Origin: Gaeumannomyces sp. JS-464
Taxonomy: Eukaryota > Ascomycota > Sordariomycetes > Magnaporthales > Magnaporthaceae
Reading direction: 5' to 3'
DNA length: 64,000 nucleotides
Assembly: GCA_002197995.1 (NCBI GenBank)
Contig: NGZR01000003.1
Coordinates: 5,704,001-5,768,000 of the forward strand
Both the position numbers and the translations under genes were made by a program. The notes below the pieces were generated by a model. That model had not been told where the DNA came from, searched no databases, and was given only the letters and a program-made list of their open reading frames with translations. Below are positions 9,730-21,415 of the stretch, piece after piece. The number at the start of each line of letters is the position of its first letter. Position 1 is the stretch's first letter.

Positions 9730-12700
9730 CACCCTGTGGCCCTCGCTCGCTCTCTAACTACGCGGCAAACCCAGTGATGATTCGAGGCTGAATAAAAAAG
9801 TAAGAGGAAAGCAGGAAGAAAAAAGGGTCTTGCTTGGTTCCCCTTGAGTCGGGGGAAGGAAAGGGGCGAGAAGAGAAGATATAAGAGAATACAGAGAGTG
9901 AAACCAAGCAAAATTTGAGTCCGTGGGGATATAATACGGGGGTCACCAGTCGTCGGGCGCCAGTGGGACTCCCTCCGGTGACGAGTAGGGAGCGGTAGAT
10001 CCCGGATGGGGTGGGTATGTGTCTGTGTCTGCGTCTGTGTCTGTGGACGAGAGAGCGGCGGTTCCACAAATTGCTTGACGGCGGGAAGGGCCGGTGGGTG
10101 GCTTTTCAAATATCACGCGGTGTGACGCTAGGGGGTGCTGTATGAAGGGTATGACAAGAAACGCCGGCGAGGGGCGGAAGGAGGGTGGTTGCTGCTGCTG
10201 GATAGCTGGGAGCTCCCGGGGTTGTTATGCCACACCCTGACTTGACGTCTCTCGGTCTGTTTGGCGAGGCCGCTTCCTCCTGCCGGCCGCGAGGAAATGG
10301 GACGGCTGTTGCTCTTGTCTTATATCTCCACCATTGCTCGTGTCGTACAGCGCATCATCTTGTGAGAATCAAGCACTGAAGCTTGAAATAGAAAGAAAAA
10401 AAGAAAAAAAAAGGCTCCCTTGTCCTCTCCCCCCTCCCCAAAGGGAAAAGAAGGGAAGGAAGCTATACGGCTGAACCATGATCCCGGACGAGTCAGGGAC
10501 CCTCTGGCGTTCGAGGAGATGACTTACCAACACCAACAGGCGGTCATCGTCCGCAGGGTCTCGGCCGGTGGCAGAGGTGTCAGGGGACAAGGGATCTAGA
10601 AAGGAAAGCTCAAGCAGAGCGGGAAAATGACGATAAGGAGAACGGACGAAAAAAAAAGAAAAAAAACGAAGGGAGCGGGGCGGGTTTCTTGTGTGACTGT
10701 TTGTCACCCACCCCCCTCCGCCTATCTCACCGTATTTATCTAATTACTCTTATTCCTTCCCTTTCCCCAAAATTACACGCAATGGGAGGCGGCTGCTAGT
10801 TTGTCATGCAAACAGGCGGTGCTCCATGGCACCGCGCCGTGTGTGTAGCGGTCCCGCGTTGATCAACATGATGCCTTTCTTTTCTTCTTCTTTTCATGCT
10901 GCCGATACCGAGTCACCGCAGCATCGTCGTGCGCTCGATTCCTCATTCGTCAGATAGCAGTGTGATTCTTGCATACCCAAGCTTGTAGCACCCCTTGCCG
11001 GCCGTGGACAACAAGGTATGTACGGGTGATGTGCCCGACGCACCCACAAGGTGAAAGCCACACCTTAAGAGGAGGAATATCTCCGGCTGGGCAGCGACGG
11101 ACGGGTCCAGTCCTTGAGGCCACCCCGGCGGTGGCATTGTCCATCCCCACTGCTTATTTCTTTTTTCCTTTTCATGTTGTCATTTTTCCTTTTTCCCTTG
11201 CGTCTGTGTTTCTCCCTCTGGCTCTGGCTCTCGGAATAGCCCAGGCTCCAGCCCTGACCCGGCGAGTTCCCGCTAGGACTTTGCTACCCTTGCTCTCTTT
11301 TCTTTTTCTCTAGGGGCGTGTGCGCCTCTCGTCCGTATCGGGATCTTTACCCATCTTCTTTATTTTTGGCAGCCACTAGTGCTGGCATGTGATGGGAGCA
11401 GCCAAGCAAAGGCGAATCAGGTTCGCCGCGATGCGGAACATAGGGCGTCGCTCCAAAATGCTTTGCGGTGTGCAATCTCGACAGATACGGGGGGCTTGGA
11501 ATGCTTGGTATGCGGTCGTCTCTGCTCTCTGCCGGGCTTGATCGGGCCAGGCGGCCGGGTCCCAGACTGCTGGGGAGGGAGGGGTGGGCGCGCGGGCGGC
11601 GCTAGACACGACAGGCACACCACCCAGACCAGACCAACAATGACAAGGCGACAAGCGAAATGGGGCAGCGTGTCAAAGCCGTGCGCCTGACAAGAGCGGA
11701 AGGGAGGCAGATTCAGGCCTTGCCCCATCTGAACAGTCCCGCATATGTCGACCTGTCCGCCTTCTGCCTGGCGTGGCGCGGCGTCAAGGCGGTGTCGTCG
11801 GGACGCAGCAGAGAGGAGGAGGGAGGGCTGGTGCTAGGCTGCTGGGTTGGCTCGGTGTCGGGATCCGGACGCCTCACAGGACGCTCAGATGCTGCCCGCC
11901 CGTTCGAGCCGACCCAAATACGACGGCCCAGAAAACATCCCCGGTTGCGATGTGGAAGGGCAGGGAGCGGCGGGGCGGGAAAAAGCAGAGCAAGAGATGG
12001 GACGTCTCGGCAGTGTCGTGTCCGCCGACCAGGGTCGGGGTGGGATGCGCGCAGTCGTGGTCATGTCGACAGCCATGTCATGGCCGTGGATGGGCAACAG
12101 GAACCTGGAACGCGGGCGACATCGCAGGCGGCCGGGATGGGACGACCAAAGGAACCTTGTCGGCGTCGAGGGAGGGAGATGGGAGGAGGAGGGAGTGGGT
12201 GGAGGAGGGAGCGCAGGGCAGGCATTCGGGCTTGCATGAAGCACTCGGACAATTGCGACGGAACCCCCCGGCGGGCGCCTGCAAGCCTAACGTTGGTGCG
12301 ACCGTTGTGGCTTGTCCACGGCGTCCGGATGACGTTGGCGGCTTTTCCGGCTGGCCGCGGGCGCTGGGCTAGCGACGGGAGCGAGGCGTGCTCCCTTTCT
12401 TTCTTTTCATCTGTCCTCTGGCGCGCGGGCTAGCACACGAGGGACAGGAAGTCGCAAGTCTGGACCGAGTGGTGCTAGCGTGCTGGCCCAGTCGGATGGT
12501 GTACATGACATTCGAGGCACGACGTCGAGCGCTGGTGGCCCATGTGCGTAACGCAGGACGTGCAGCGGTTTTTTTTTTTTGGGGGCCCACAGCTGGCAGC
12601 AATGGAATGTTCGGCGTCGCCTTCGAACAGCCTAACCGCACACGGCGTCTCTGTCAGCTCCACCGCTTGCCGAATCAGACTCCAGACCTGAGATTGGAGC

Positions 12701-14023
12701 CAATGCAACCCAGCACCATGGGCCGGCAGCGGCCCACTCGTCCGGCCCACTCCCCATGTGCGGCGCCAGGGATGCGCACGCAGAATTTGCCGAGGGCCCC
12801 TGGCCACAACAGCACAAGCCATTAACTTCTGTGCTGCTCTCGCAAAGGGCAGGACCCCACCGGGGGCGGTTACCGCTACCCGACGGATTGATTGACTTGT
12901 GCCTTCCCTTGCAGCGTGGTCCCCCATCCTGGCGCCCCGACTCGACGACTCGCCCACCGCACCGTCGAGGCCGAATCAATTTGATGCGATTCCTGGCCTC
13001 GCAGCTTCCTAGCGTGCGCCGCGGCCCGCTGGCAACCCGCGCAGCTCCTTTATTCTCTTCACCGCAACGCACCCTCATGACATGATGGGTGGTGGATATG
13101 ATAGATTCATTCGCTCCTCCATTTCCCTCGTCGCTTGTGCTCCCTCACTAGTCCAACGGGCTTACCGACACGTTCCCTTTTGGGCAACTCCTCCACCGCC
13201 ATTCTTCAACCGCGGCCAGACACAAAACCTCTGCGCTCGGCTGGCTCACGTCCCTTGGCCTTCACCTGCTCACCTCTCAACGCGCCTCGAAACCGAAACG
13301 GAGCAGCCAGAAGAAAGGGTATTCCCGGCCAGATGCGGGGAATCAGGGTTCGGTTCCATGTGTCCAGTAAAATGATGCTTCTTCGCCTCCTTCAGATGAC
13401 TCGGGCAAGCTCGCATCGCTACCTTTGTTCCCCACCTCCCACACAACCTTGCTCAGTAACGTTGACAACCATCGAGCCCGGGCTGGGGGCGATCAACGAG
13501 AGGGGCTGGCCAAGGGGTGGTGGGCGATGTTTGGTACCGCGCTGTGCTGCCGAAGACGCGCGTGGTCTCGCACATGCATTGGGTGTTGTTGCTTCTCCTC
13601 GGCGCTCGATTTTTATTTTTATTTTATTTTTTTCTTCTCTGCTTTTTTCCCCCTCAGGTGATCGCGATGGAAGCCAACGACCTGACCCGTGCAGCAGCTA
13701 CAGATAGGCGAATGCGCGGCTAGCGAGCTGCGAGCCAGGGTACCATAGCATCGCAAAATACTCGCATTGCCTCAAATTGCGGTTGCTGCGTCATTGACTC
13801 TGCTGTTTCAATTGAGTTGCGCGAGCTTGTCAAGCAGGCGCGAGAAAGAGGAAAAGAAGGCGCGAAAGACAAACGACGGCCTTTCCCTTTCTTTCTTGGC
13901 CGCCCCTGTTCTGAGTCGTTGACAGATCGACAGCTCCACCCCTTTTTCGCACGCCGTCGCAAAACCAACGGGAAGCCGACCGCCCGGCCGCGCCCCTGGT
14001 TCCCACGAGGCCCCCCTCAAAAC
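9730..14023. other. Gene-free stretch between the divergent P450 and SDR genes
   Basis: About 4.3 kb with no gene I can support. Long open frames such as 11,660-12,433 (+) and 12,475-12,957 (-) reflect high GC content: they overlap on opposite strands, are rich in Arg/Gly/Ser and show no domain. A GTGTCT-type microsatellite lies at about 10,017-10,045, a 12-T run at 12,569-12,580, and a T/TTTTA-rich pyrimidine tract at 13,610-13,650. The SDR start is near the right edge, so the interval should contain promoters for both divergent genes. Confidence 0.5.
10017..10045. repeat. GTGTCT-type microsatellite
   Basis: Roughly four and a half imperfect copies of a 6-base unit (GTGTCT with one GCGTCT variant), in the non-coding interval upstream of the P450. 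Confidence 0.8.
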
Positions 14024-15234
14024 ATGGCAGACCGAGCAGCCGGCGCCGGCCTGGGGCCCATCCTGGGCCCAACGCTGCCATTCGCCGCCGTCGGGCTGCT
14101 CACGGCCCTGTACTGGGCCTACTGTGTGGCCTCGTTCGCCTTCACCTTTGCGCGCCCCTCGCGCCTGGCCCGCTACCTGCACCACGGCGGCCCGGTCTCG
14201 GAGTCGGGTAGCGGCGGCGGCGGCGGCGACGACGACGGCCAGCAGCAGCAGCGGCCACCCTGGGCCCTGGTGACGGGCGCCTCCGACGGCATCGGCAAGC
14301 ACTTGGCCACGGAGCTCGCCGACTTCGGCTTCAACGTCGCCCTGCATGGCCGGAACCCGGAGAAGCTAGCCAAGGTCGAGGAGGCCCTCGCAGCCCGCTT
14401 CCCGTCCCGCAAGTTCCGCGCCCTCATTGCCGACGTCAGCCGCGTGCCGTGCTCCGGCTGCTTCAAGCCAGCCTCCGCTGCTGCCGCTGCTGCTGCGCAG
14501 AGACCGACGGACCATCGGCCGAGAACAAGGAGGTCGGAAGCAGCAGTGCTGGCGACGAGGGGTCCACCAACAGCAATCAGGGGCACGCCCACGCAGCACC
14601 TGCTCCGGCACCAGCCGCCGTCGACTTCGACGCCATCCTCACCCAGCTGGCGGACCTGCATCTGACCGTGGTGATCAACAATGCCGGCGGCGCCCTGTAC
14701 GACCCGGGCCCGTTTTGCGGCATCGAGGCCTACAGCGCCCGGTCCCTGGCCGAGAACGTGTCGGCCAAGCCCTGTTTCCCGCTCGTCCTGACGTCGCGCC
14801 TGATGCCGCGCCTGACGGCCGCCTCGCCGGCCCTGGTCGTCAACGTCGGCAGCATGTCGGACCAGGCCATGCCGCGGCTGCCGTCGTACGCGCCGTCCAA
14901 GGCGTTCCTGAACTGCATGTCGAGCTGCCTGGCCCTCGACGCGGCCTTCGAGGGCGGCGCGCGCGGCGGCGTCGAGGTCATGTGCGTGCGCGTCGGCGAC
15001 TCGACGGGCACCTCGCACCAGGGCCGCCGGCCGGCGCTTTTCGTGCCGGATGCGGGCTTGGTCGCGCGCTCGATCCTCGCGCGCGTCGGCTGCGGCAGGG
15101 CGGTCGTCGTGCCGTACTTTTGGCACGCCGTCCAGGATGCCGTGGCGGGGATGCTGCCCGCTTGGCTCAGGGAGCGGGTTATCATTCACGCCATGCGGCA
15201 GAAGGTCGAGCAGGAGAGGCTGGGGCTTGCTTGA
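14024..15234 (+). CDS. Membrane-anchored short-chain dehydrogenase/reductase, 3-ketoacyl-CoA reductase/17beta-HSD-like
   Basis: Start ATG 14,024 gives a hydrophobic N-terminal helix (about residues 10-38), then the Rossmann motif 'TGASDGIGKH'. After an insert come 'VVINNAGG' (NNAG motif), 'VVNVGSMSD' with the likely catalytic Ser, and 'SYAPSKAF' with the YxxxK pair. This order and the membrane anchor fit the family of very-long-chain 3-oxoacyl-CoA reductase and 17beta-hydroxysteroid dehydrogenase 12, which use NADPH at the ER; the true substrate is unknown. The frame changes between the Rossmann half and the NNAG half. A 59-nt GT-AG intron at 14,444-14,502 restores phase and gives 383 residues, but its donor GTGCCG is weak, so a frameshift is possible. 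An Ala/Pro/Ser/Gly-rich segment of about 40 residues before NNAG makes it longer than the usual 310-345. It is divergent from the P450 across a long gap. Confidence 0.85.
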
Positions 15235-16509
15235 GTTATATGGTCCCCAGTGATTAACCCTCCGGCCGGCTCTTTCTTGCCGATTTCGCGGAAGAGAAGA
15301 ATCGTGGCTTGTCCAACTGTCCCTGGCATATCGGTTACCTCCTGGTTGAGGTCGCCCCTAGATCTGCTAATGACGCCCCTGACCGTCATCGAAGTTACTA
15401 TTTTGGCTCTGGTTAGTGACATTTGGATCATCATTTTACGATGTGGGAGCACGTATCTGGTCTGTGTAAATATAATTTTAATGCTTATCGTTACATACCT
15501 CCTGCGGCTCCCTTCGGGCGAATCCCGTGGAATGAAGATTGTCCAAGGTGCCCTTATCGTGACATTCCATCCTTACCGGGAACTATTCTGGAATCCTTTC
15601 CGCCGTAGTTGGTTTCCTGCTGACGGGCGGATACCTATTTGAGACGGGTTTGACGCGCTGGAACATGCTTCCCAGCCACATTCCTCCAACACACAAGTCT
15701 ACTCAGGTCTTGCCGGTGAATATCTGGGTCCTCGGGTCGGGCTACCGACCTAGGTGTCGTTCCAGCCAGCCTTTCCTGGGCCGTCGCCCACCGGCATGGC
15801 GCCTCAGAAGCTGCATACCCCCTTCCGCCCACAGACCTCCCGTTCGGTTCCGAACTGGGCCCGAAGGCATGCGGACAAGTGCAGTGACGACGCCAACGTC
15901 GCCCCAGCCAGCCGCAAACGCCAGGGCGCAACGCCGAACTTAGACTCACCGATTTCGGTACCTCCAAAAGGGAAGTACCATCCAATCATCCACCCGCCTA
16001 CCCAAGTAGGTAGCTAGGTGCCATTACAGTCCAGTCTTGCACCTCCATCACACACAGGGACAATGACAGATGCAATCTCAGATCAGGATGCCCTGGGAGC
16101 GCCGTGCCCTAGCTGGGAGACTCGAGCCAAGTGACTGCCACTACAGACCAGGGGCTGAACACCGCCTCTAAGCGGCCACTTATCAAAGCGCCGGTAGAGA
16201 CGGAGTCAACCCGACCCAAGGCAACCAAGCTTAAAAGGGTCACCCATTTCAACATGGCGGGCAAGCGGTCCGAGACGGCATTTAGGAGATCACGTCAGCG
16301 GGACCCCGCATCTTCTCCGGTAAGGTTGAGGACGCTGGCTCCGTTCTCTTTGCTAGGCACTACAAAACCAGGCCCCGTAAAGCTTCCCGCACGTGTGCCG
16401 GTCAAAATACGTGCAGTGCTCGATTCGCTGTCCTCTCTCTCTCTCCATCTCAGCCTCCATATAAGCCATCCTACCGGGGTACTCACACAAACCCTTCTCC
16501 CACCCCGTC
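15235..16509. other. Intergenic between the SDR and the HET pseudogene
   Basis: No supportable gene. The 130-codon frame at 15,250-15,642 has no recognisable domain and starts at a non-ATG codon. A CT-rich microsatellite (about 16,429-16,446) lies shortly upstream of the HET-like frame. Confidence 0.5.
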
Positions 16510-17502
16510 ATGGCAACAGACAAAATGGAGGGCATTAAGCCGTCCTACGGGCGAGGCCGCCATACGCGACCTTATCGAGGCTACGGTGCTCTGCGACGCA
16601 TGCCGGGCCGCCTTCAAAAACAAACCCCGCCGCTCGGATCTCCACTTCAAGCATGACCTCAATTCCGGCATCAGCGTCCCGTGCTACCGCCATACCTCCT
16701 CTGACTCCAGAGACACGGTCAAGGCTGGTTGCATGCTATGCCAATACATGTTCTATCGTTTCTCTACCCCAGAAGAACGGCCCAAGTTGCTATCAGGTTC
16801 CTTGGAGGTGACGGAGCTTCTGGTTCACCTCCTTGGCACTTTCGGGGTACCATTGGTTTCGCATGGGTAGGATTTCTTTCGTGGGATCGGCCAGGAGGAT
16901 GGCTTATGGCAGCAGCTTGTAAACCCTCGTCGTATGTTCCCTTATGCTACTTACCGCCTAATATTTGAAAGTAAACTCGGTCAACTTTCCAACCCGGCCG
17001 AACTGCCGTCTCTATTTCGCTTCTGGGCTAAGAACCGCCTCGATTTCCACTCGAGCCGCATGGAATATCGAAAGATGGCCCGGCAGAGTCCCCGACGCAT
17101 TCTGGATGTCGGGAATGCAAGAGTCTTTCTTTGCGAGCTGCCAAGGACAGGCTGGTGCGAGAGGTACATCACCCTGAGCCACCGATGGGCGGTTCCCGAA
17201 CCGCCCAAACCACGCGGAAGTATCGAAGCCGAGTTGCGATCCGTCGGGATTGATCCCGAATCACTGCCGCAAACCCCCAAGACGCTATGACTGTTGCCCG
17301 CTGGCTCGGGTGCACTACGTCTGGATCGATTCGTTGTGCACCTCCCAAGACTCCGCGGAGGACCGGGAACGTGAAGCTGAACTTATGGATGACATCTACG
17401 GCGGGGTCTTCTGAGCATTGCCGCCGCTGATGCCGAGGCTTCCAGCAACGGCTTTCTTCACAGATACAGGACCGCTAGAATCGGGGAGGAAGAAAGCGAC
17501 AA

Positions 17503-17529
17503 CCCCCCCCCCCCCCCCCCCCCCCCCCC
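17503..17529. repeat. 27-base C homopolymer inside the HET pseudogene
   Basis: An uninterrupted C27 run follows the 'FLHRYRTARIGEE' segment of the HET reading frame. It would encode a poly-Pro stretch that HET proteins do not normally have at this place, so it is either a slippage expansion or an assembly artefact. Confidence 0.9.
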
Positions 17530-18511
17530 AAATATTCCCGGTGGTTTCGGCTGATGACAACATCCTACCTGAGGCCATTCATAAAGCTGCGGACCAGACT
17601 AATCCTGAACCGAACCCGCCGGTGGTCTATATACCAGGGGGTTTCGCGCAACCAGCACACGACTCTATACTCCTGCGGCGAGGATGGGTGCACCAGGAAG
17701 TCCGCCTCGCGCCGGCAGCCCTTTATGTCGGTCGGAAGCAGGCCCGGTGGCACTGCAACGGCATACCGTACGATGAGGTCAACCCTCTCGGGTTACCTGA
17801 CCCTACTCCACAGTTCTGGGGGTAGCGGCCTGTGGACATTCAAGGCCTCTCGTTGCGATCCCGTGGACGCTACGATCCCCAGAGGATTGGACGTGGAGCA
17901 GGGACCAACGACCAGCCTTCTCAAGAAGTGGTTCGATGTGGTTGGCGAATATTCAGCAGCCGAGTTCACTCGGGAATCGGACCGACTGGTGGCGCTGGCC
18001 GGCATCGTCAACATCCTGTCCACCAGCCTTGGCATCTACCACTCCGGCCTTTGGTTCCCAAGCAACGGATCGAGCTTTGATGGTGTCCAGCTCCTGTGGA
18101 AATCCCCCGAATTCTACAGAAATCAATCCCATCCAAATCGCCGCATCAGAGCCCCCAAAGGCAAGGCTGAAGAAAGCGTGCCTATAATCCCGACATGGTC
18201 ATGGGTCGGCGTCTCCAAGCGGGTCGAGTTTGAATTTAGACCCTACAGCAGGGGAAGGCTGTTCATTGCCTCGGATCGCCACCCAGCCATCCGCCTTGAA
18301 ACTTGACTCTTTCGGCTGGGGCCGGACTCCCGGCTCGGCCATGCTGCATCTCGCCGGGGTCCTTGTCCCGGCCACTCACTCGATGTTCAGCCGGAGGCAG
18401 TTCTCGGACGAGAACTACTTTACAGGGCGGTGGAGTGCTTTCTTCTTTGACACCACCCGAACATTTGGCCTGTGGCTCGACCCACCAGCAACAGCATAAC
18501 GAGGCACACCC

Positions 18512-18531
18512 AAAAAAAAAAAAAAAAAAAA
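18512..18531. repeat. 20-base A homopolymer
   Basis: An A20 run directly after the stop of one HET-pseudogene frame; the reading frame of the C-terminal block changes across it. Confidence 0.9.
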
Positions 18532-18735
18532 GGCACCGTTGTGTTTGCGGAGGGGATTTACATTCCCCCAACAACCTGCGATATGGGAAAACGGCCAGGA
18601 AGGGAAAACAAACCTTCCCAGCCGACGACTCTATCGATTGACTTGATGGGGAACCGGACCTTGACGATACATATCTGATCCAAGTGCCGCGTGGCCGGGG
18701 CAGTGGCCGCCGGCGCGTGTTGGTAGTCAAACAGA

Positions 18736-19314
18736 TTGCGCACCCGGTGTCTTGCGTTTCCCCCGTCTATGCGGGCGTGCACAATCCCAGTTTGGCTCGG
18801 CAAGCTGACGGCGTCTTTCGGCCCGGCGCCGCTTGGGATCCGGAGAGGTCTTTCCGGTGGCCAGATACAGCGGCATTGATGGCTGTTCACCGTCTTGGAG
18901 AGGGCCGACGCCAACCTGGGAAGCGCGAGGCACATCACCATCAGCAGGCTTCACCTCTCCTTCCGTCAGCGCCGTTGCAGGAGAGCCGTCATCACCCACC
19001 AAGCCCACAAAAGCAGCCCGCATGGTGCTTCTGCCCCGCCCCCGCGACCGGGGTGCGCATCGCGATATACTATGGCAAACCTTTGCGCAAATTATGACAA
19101 GGAGGAACTCCGGAAAGGCAAGTAATTTAAGCTGATGGAAGGAGATACACTAGATTTCTGATCGACAAGAGTTTGCAAGAGAAATAGGAACGACCAAAAT
19201 GCAAACTAAAGTGACGTAAAAGGGAGCGAAGGAGGGAGAGAGAGAGACAGACGGTTAAAAAAAAAAAAAAAAAACGTTCCTGCGGCAGACGAGAAAAACT
19301 CTCAACCCAAATGA
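18736..19314. other. Intergenic between convergent HET pseudogene and AT-hook gene
   Basis: No supportable gene. The interval contains a GA-rich microsatellite (about 19,230-19,248) followed by an A18 run (19,257-19,274), just beyond the 3' end of the minus-strand AT-hook gene. Confidence 0.5.
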
Positions 19315-20345
19315 CTAGCGTCTGCTCCTGCGCGCCGCCCTCGCCGCCCTCGCCAGGGCCTGTGGCGCAGCGTCCTCTGCCGGCGCCAGCGCATCCACTC
19401 CGGGCTCCTTGGGGCGGCCGTCCACCGCCCTGGGAGCCGCCGCCGCCGCCGCCGGGGCCCCGGCAGGCCTGAGAAGAGGGGGCTGAGGGGATCTGGCGAC
19501 CGAGGCCCGCGTCATCCTCTTCGGGGCCGTGGCTGCGGCCCGGCCACGCCTCGCCCCCCTCTGGGGGGGGGGGGGGGGGGGGGGGCGCTTCGGCCTCGGG
19601 GTCCTGCTGGTTCTCGTCGGAGCCCTCGGGGGCGCCGGACGGCCCGCGAGCTTCTTGGGGCGGCCGCGCTTCCGGGGCGTCGCTCCGGGGCTCGCCTGCT
19701 GCCGACCTCCGCCGCTGGGGGACTTGGGCGCGGCCGGCGGGCTAGGATTGTTGCTTGCGTGGCTCGCCGGTCCGGCGTTCAGGAGCCGACGCTTGCTCGC
19801 CGGCCCCCCGACCGGGGCCGCAGTTGCGTCCTCGTCGGCGGCGCCGTCCCCCTCGCCCGCGCCCTCCATGGGTCGGGGCCGCTTCTCGCGGCCGACAGCC
19901 TCCGGGTCGACCTGGCTGTCGGGGTTGGGCTCGGCGTCCCGGGACGCGGCGCCGTCGTCAAACCTGCGGCGGCGGAACTCGCTGCTGTCGGCGTCGACGC
20001 GGTGCATGGGCCTGTTGTCCCAGCCTCTCAACCAGGCCGCCGCCGCCTTGCCCCGCTCCATGCGGCACTCGTCTTCGGCCCGGAGCCTGGCCTCCCTCAC
20101 CACGGCCCGCAGCCCGTCCGACGCGTCCTTGTCCGGCCTCGAGCCTCCGCCCAGCAGCAGGTTCTCCTCCCCCACGGGCACGACCACGATCCCGTACTTG
20201 AGGTCGGCGGCGGGGGGGCCCCGAGGGAGATGACGTAGCTCGCGTTGGCCATGTAGGCCGAGATCTCGTTCAGTTCACTCGCGACATAGTAGCGCGGGAA
20301 GTCTGGCGGTAGAAGCTCCCCGAACTCGAGCGCCGCGCCCGGTTC

Positions 20346-20376
<31 letters not shown>

Positions 20377-21415
20377 TGTGGCTCGCCGCGGCTCCCGGGC
20401 ACCATCGCCTCGTCACGTGCGGGGGAGTCTTGCTGGAGCTGATGCTGGTGCTGGTGCTCAGAGGGGCCTCCGGAGGACCGCACGGGCGCCGCCGCAGGGA
20501 GGGGGGCGGAGGATGCTCCAGGCCGTGTTTTGAAGAGCTCGAGAGTTGGAAGGGCTGCGGGCTCGGTGAGCGACCCGACTGCAGACTTCCCCACTCCGAC
20601 CATAGCCTCCAAGTCCTGGCGCTTTTTCTGCTCTCTCCGTTCTTCCACCGAGCGGGTGGGGATGCCGAACAAAACCTCGCATACTCGGACTTCTTTCTGC
20701 TTCGCCTGTTCATTCTGCGAGGGGGCGCCGAACGGGGTGAGTTGAAGCGAGGGCGGCTTGGGGTCATCTCCTCCCTTCTCCTCAGGTAACCTGATCCCAG
20801 CTGACCGCATGAACTCCTGTTTTTTCAGTTCCAGCTGCGAGGGGGTGACATTCCAGCCGAAGCCGGACGATTGCCACCTGGAGGCAGACCTCTCCTCCTC
20901 GCAACCACACTCTCCTTCTCCAGCGCCATCTGGCTATACGGCCTCACCCCTCGCCATGCCACGTCGTCCGGCGTCAGCCACTCACCGGCGGGAAGTTTGG
21001 CTCTCCTTTCAGCCTCGCTCTGCTCCGTCCTTTCCCTCATCTTTGCCTCGAATGCTTCCACCTCGGCCCGCTCCGCAGGAGAGAGGGCCGCCATCATCTC
21101 CGTATGGGTTGGGAGAGGTTCCGGGTGGCCGGGATAGTCGGAACGGTACCTGTTGTTTGTTTGTGCCCAATGTCAGTTTTGCACGTTGTGCAGCTGGGAA
21201 GGTGCCAAGAAAACACTCTCACTCGCGGATGTCCGTTTCGGGGTTGGCGTGCGCTGGCCTCGCGCGTGCGCGTCGGCTCGTATGGTAGCAGCAACGAACT
21301 CGGTCAGGTTGGTCCTCGTCAGGGCGGAAGCATGCGACGGGTCTGCTGCTGCTCCGGGCGGCTCCGGCGATTCCCGTGACGGTCCAGGCATGTTGGTGGT
21401 GTTTTCCGGTGGCAT
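19315..21415 (-). CDS. Uncharacterised protein with an AT-hook, low-complexity C-terminus (frame breaks)
   Basis: I do not recognise the family. The minus-strand frame starts at ATG 21,415. After an intron ending near 21,138 (the splice phase did not resolve cleanly) it continues through 'PLPTHTEMMAALSPAERAEVEAFEAKM', a charged, probably helical segment. It then runs through a Pro-rich region and 'FPRYYVASELNEISAYMANASYVISLGAPP' to a basic C-terminus with an AT-hook core 'KRGRPKK' and a weaker 'GRPKE'. AT-hooks bind the minor groove of AT-rich DNA, so a nuclear role is likely. Two joins need a one-base correction: near 20,870-20,890, and at a seven-base C run (sense strand) near 20,212-20,218. 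A run of 23 G at 19,563-19,585 encodes a poly-Pro stretch. Length would be roughly 670 residues. It is the last gene before the AT-rich transposon block. Confidence 0.6.
19563..19585. repeat. 23-base G homopolymer in the AT-hook gene
   Basis: A G23 run on the plus strand, read as poly-Pro on the minus strand between the AT-hook and the Ala-rich tail. Confidence 0.9.

Larger units (their letters stand above)
16510..18735 (+). pseudogene. HET (heterokaryon-incompatibility) domain protein, broken
   Basis: Recognisable HET-domain blocks occur in order but in different frames: 'YITLSHRW' near 17,165-17,190, 'DAMTVARWLG' near 17,280, 'VWIDSLCTSQDSAED' near 17,318-17,362, and 'LSIAAADAEAS' near 17,412. 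The upstream part encodes 'LCDACRAAF' and 'AGCMLCQYMF' cysteine pairs, as often found N-terminal to fungal HET domains. The downstream part (17,830-18,500) encodes 'IIPTWSWVGVSKRVEF', the common C-terminal SW block. At least four one-base shifts and an in-frame stop near 16,868 interrupt it, and a run of 27 C (17,503-17,529) and one of 20 A (18,512-18,531) sit inside it. HET proteins trigger cell death when genetically different hyphae fuse. The damage is mainly indels rather than C-to-T changes, so RIP alone does not explain it. Confidence 0.8.

Noticed and set aside
11660..12433. A 257-codon plus-strand frame.
   Set aside because: Composition is Arg/Gly/Ser from GC-rich DNA, it overlaps comparable minus-strand frames and shows no motif of any family.
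15250..15642. A 130-codon hydrophobic plus-strand frame after the SDR.
   Set aside because: Begins at a non-ATG codon and has no recognisable domain; hydrophobicity alone was not enough to call a membrane protein.
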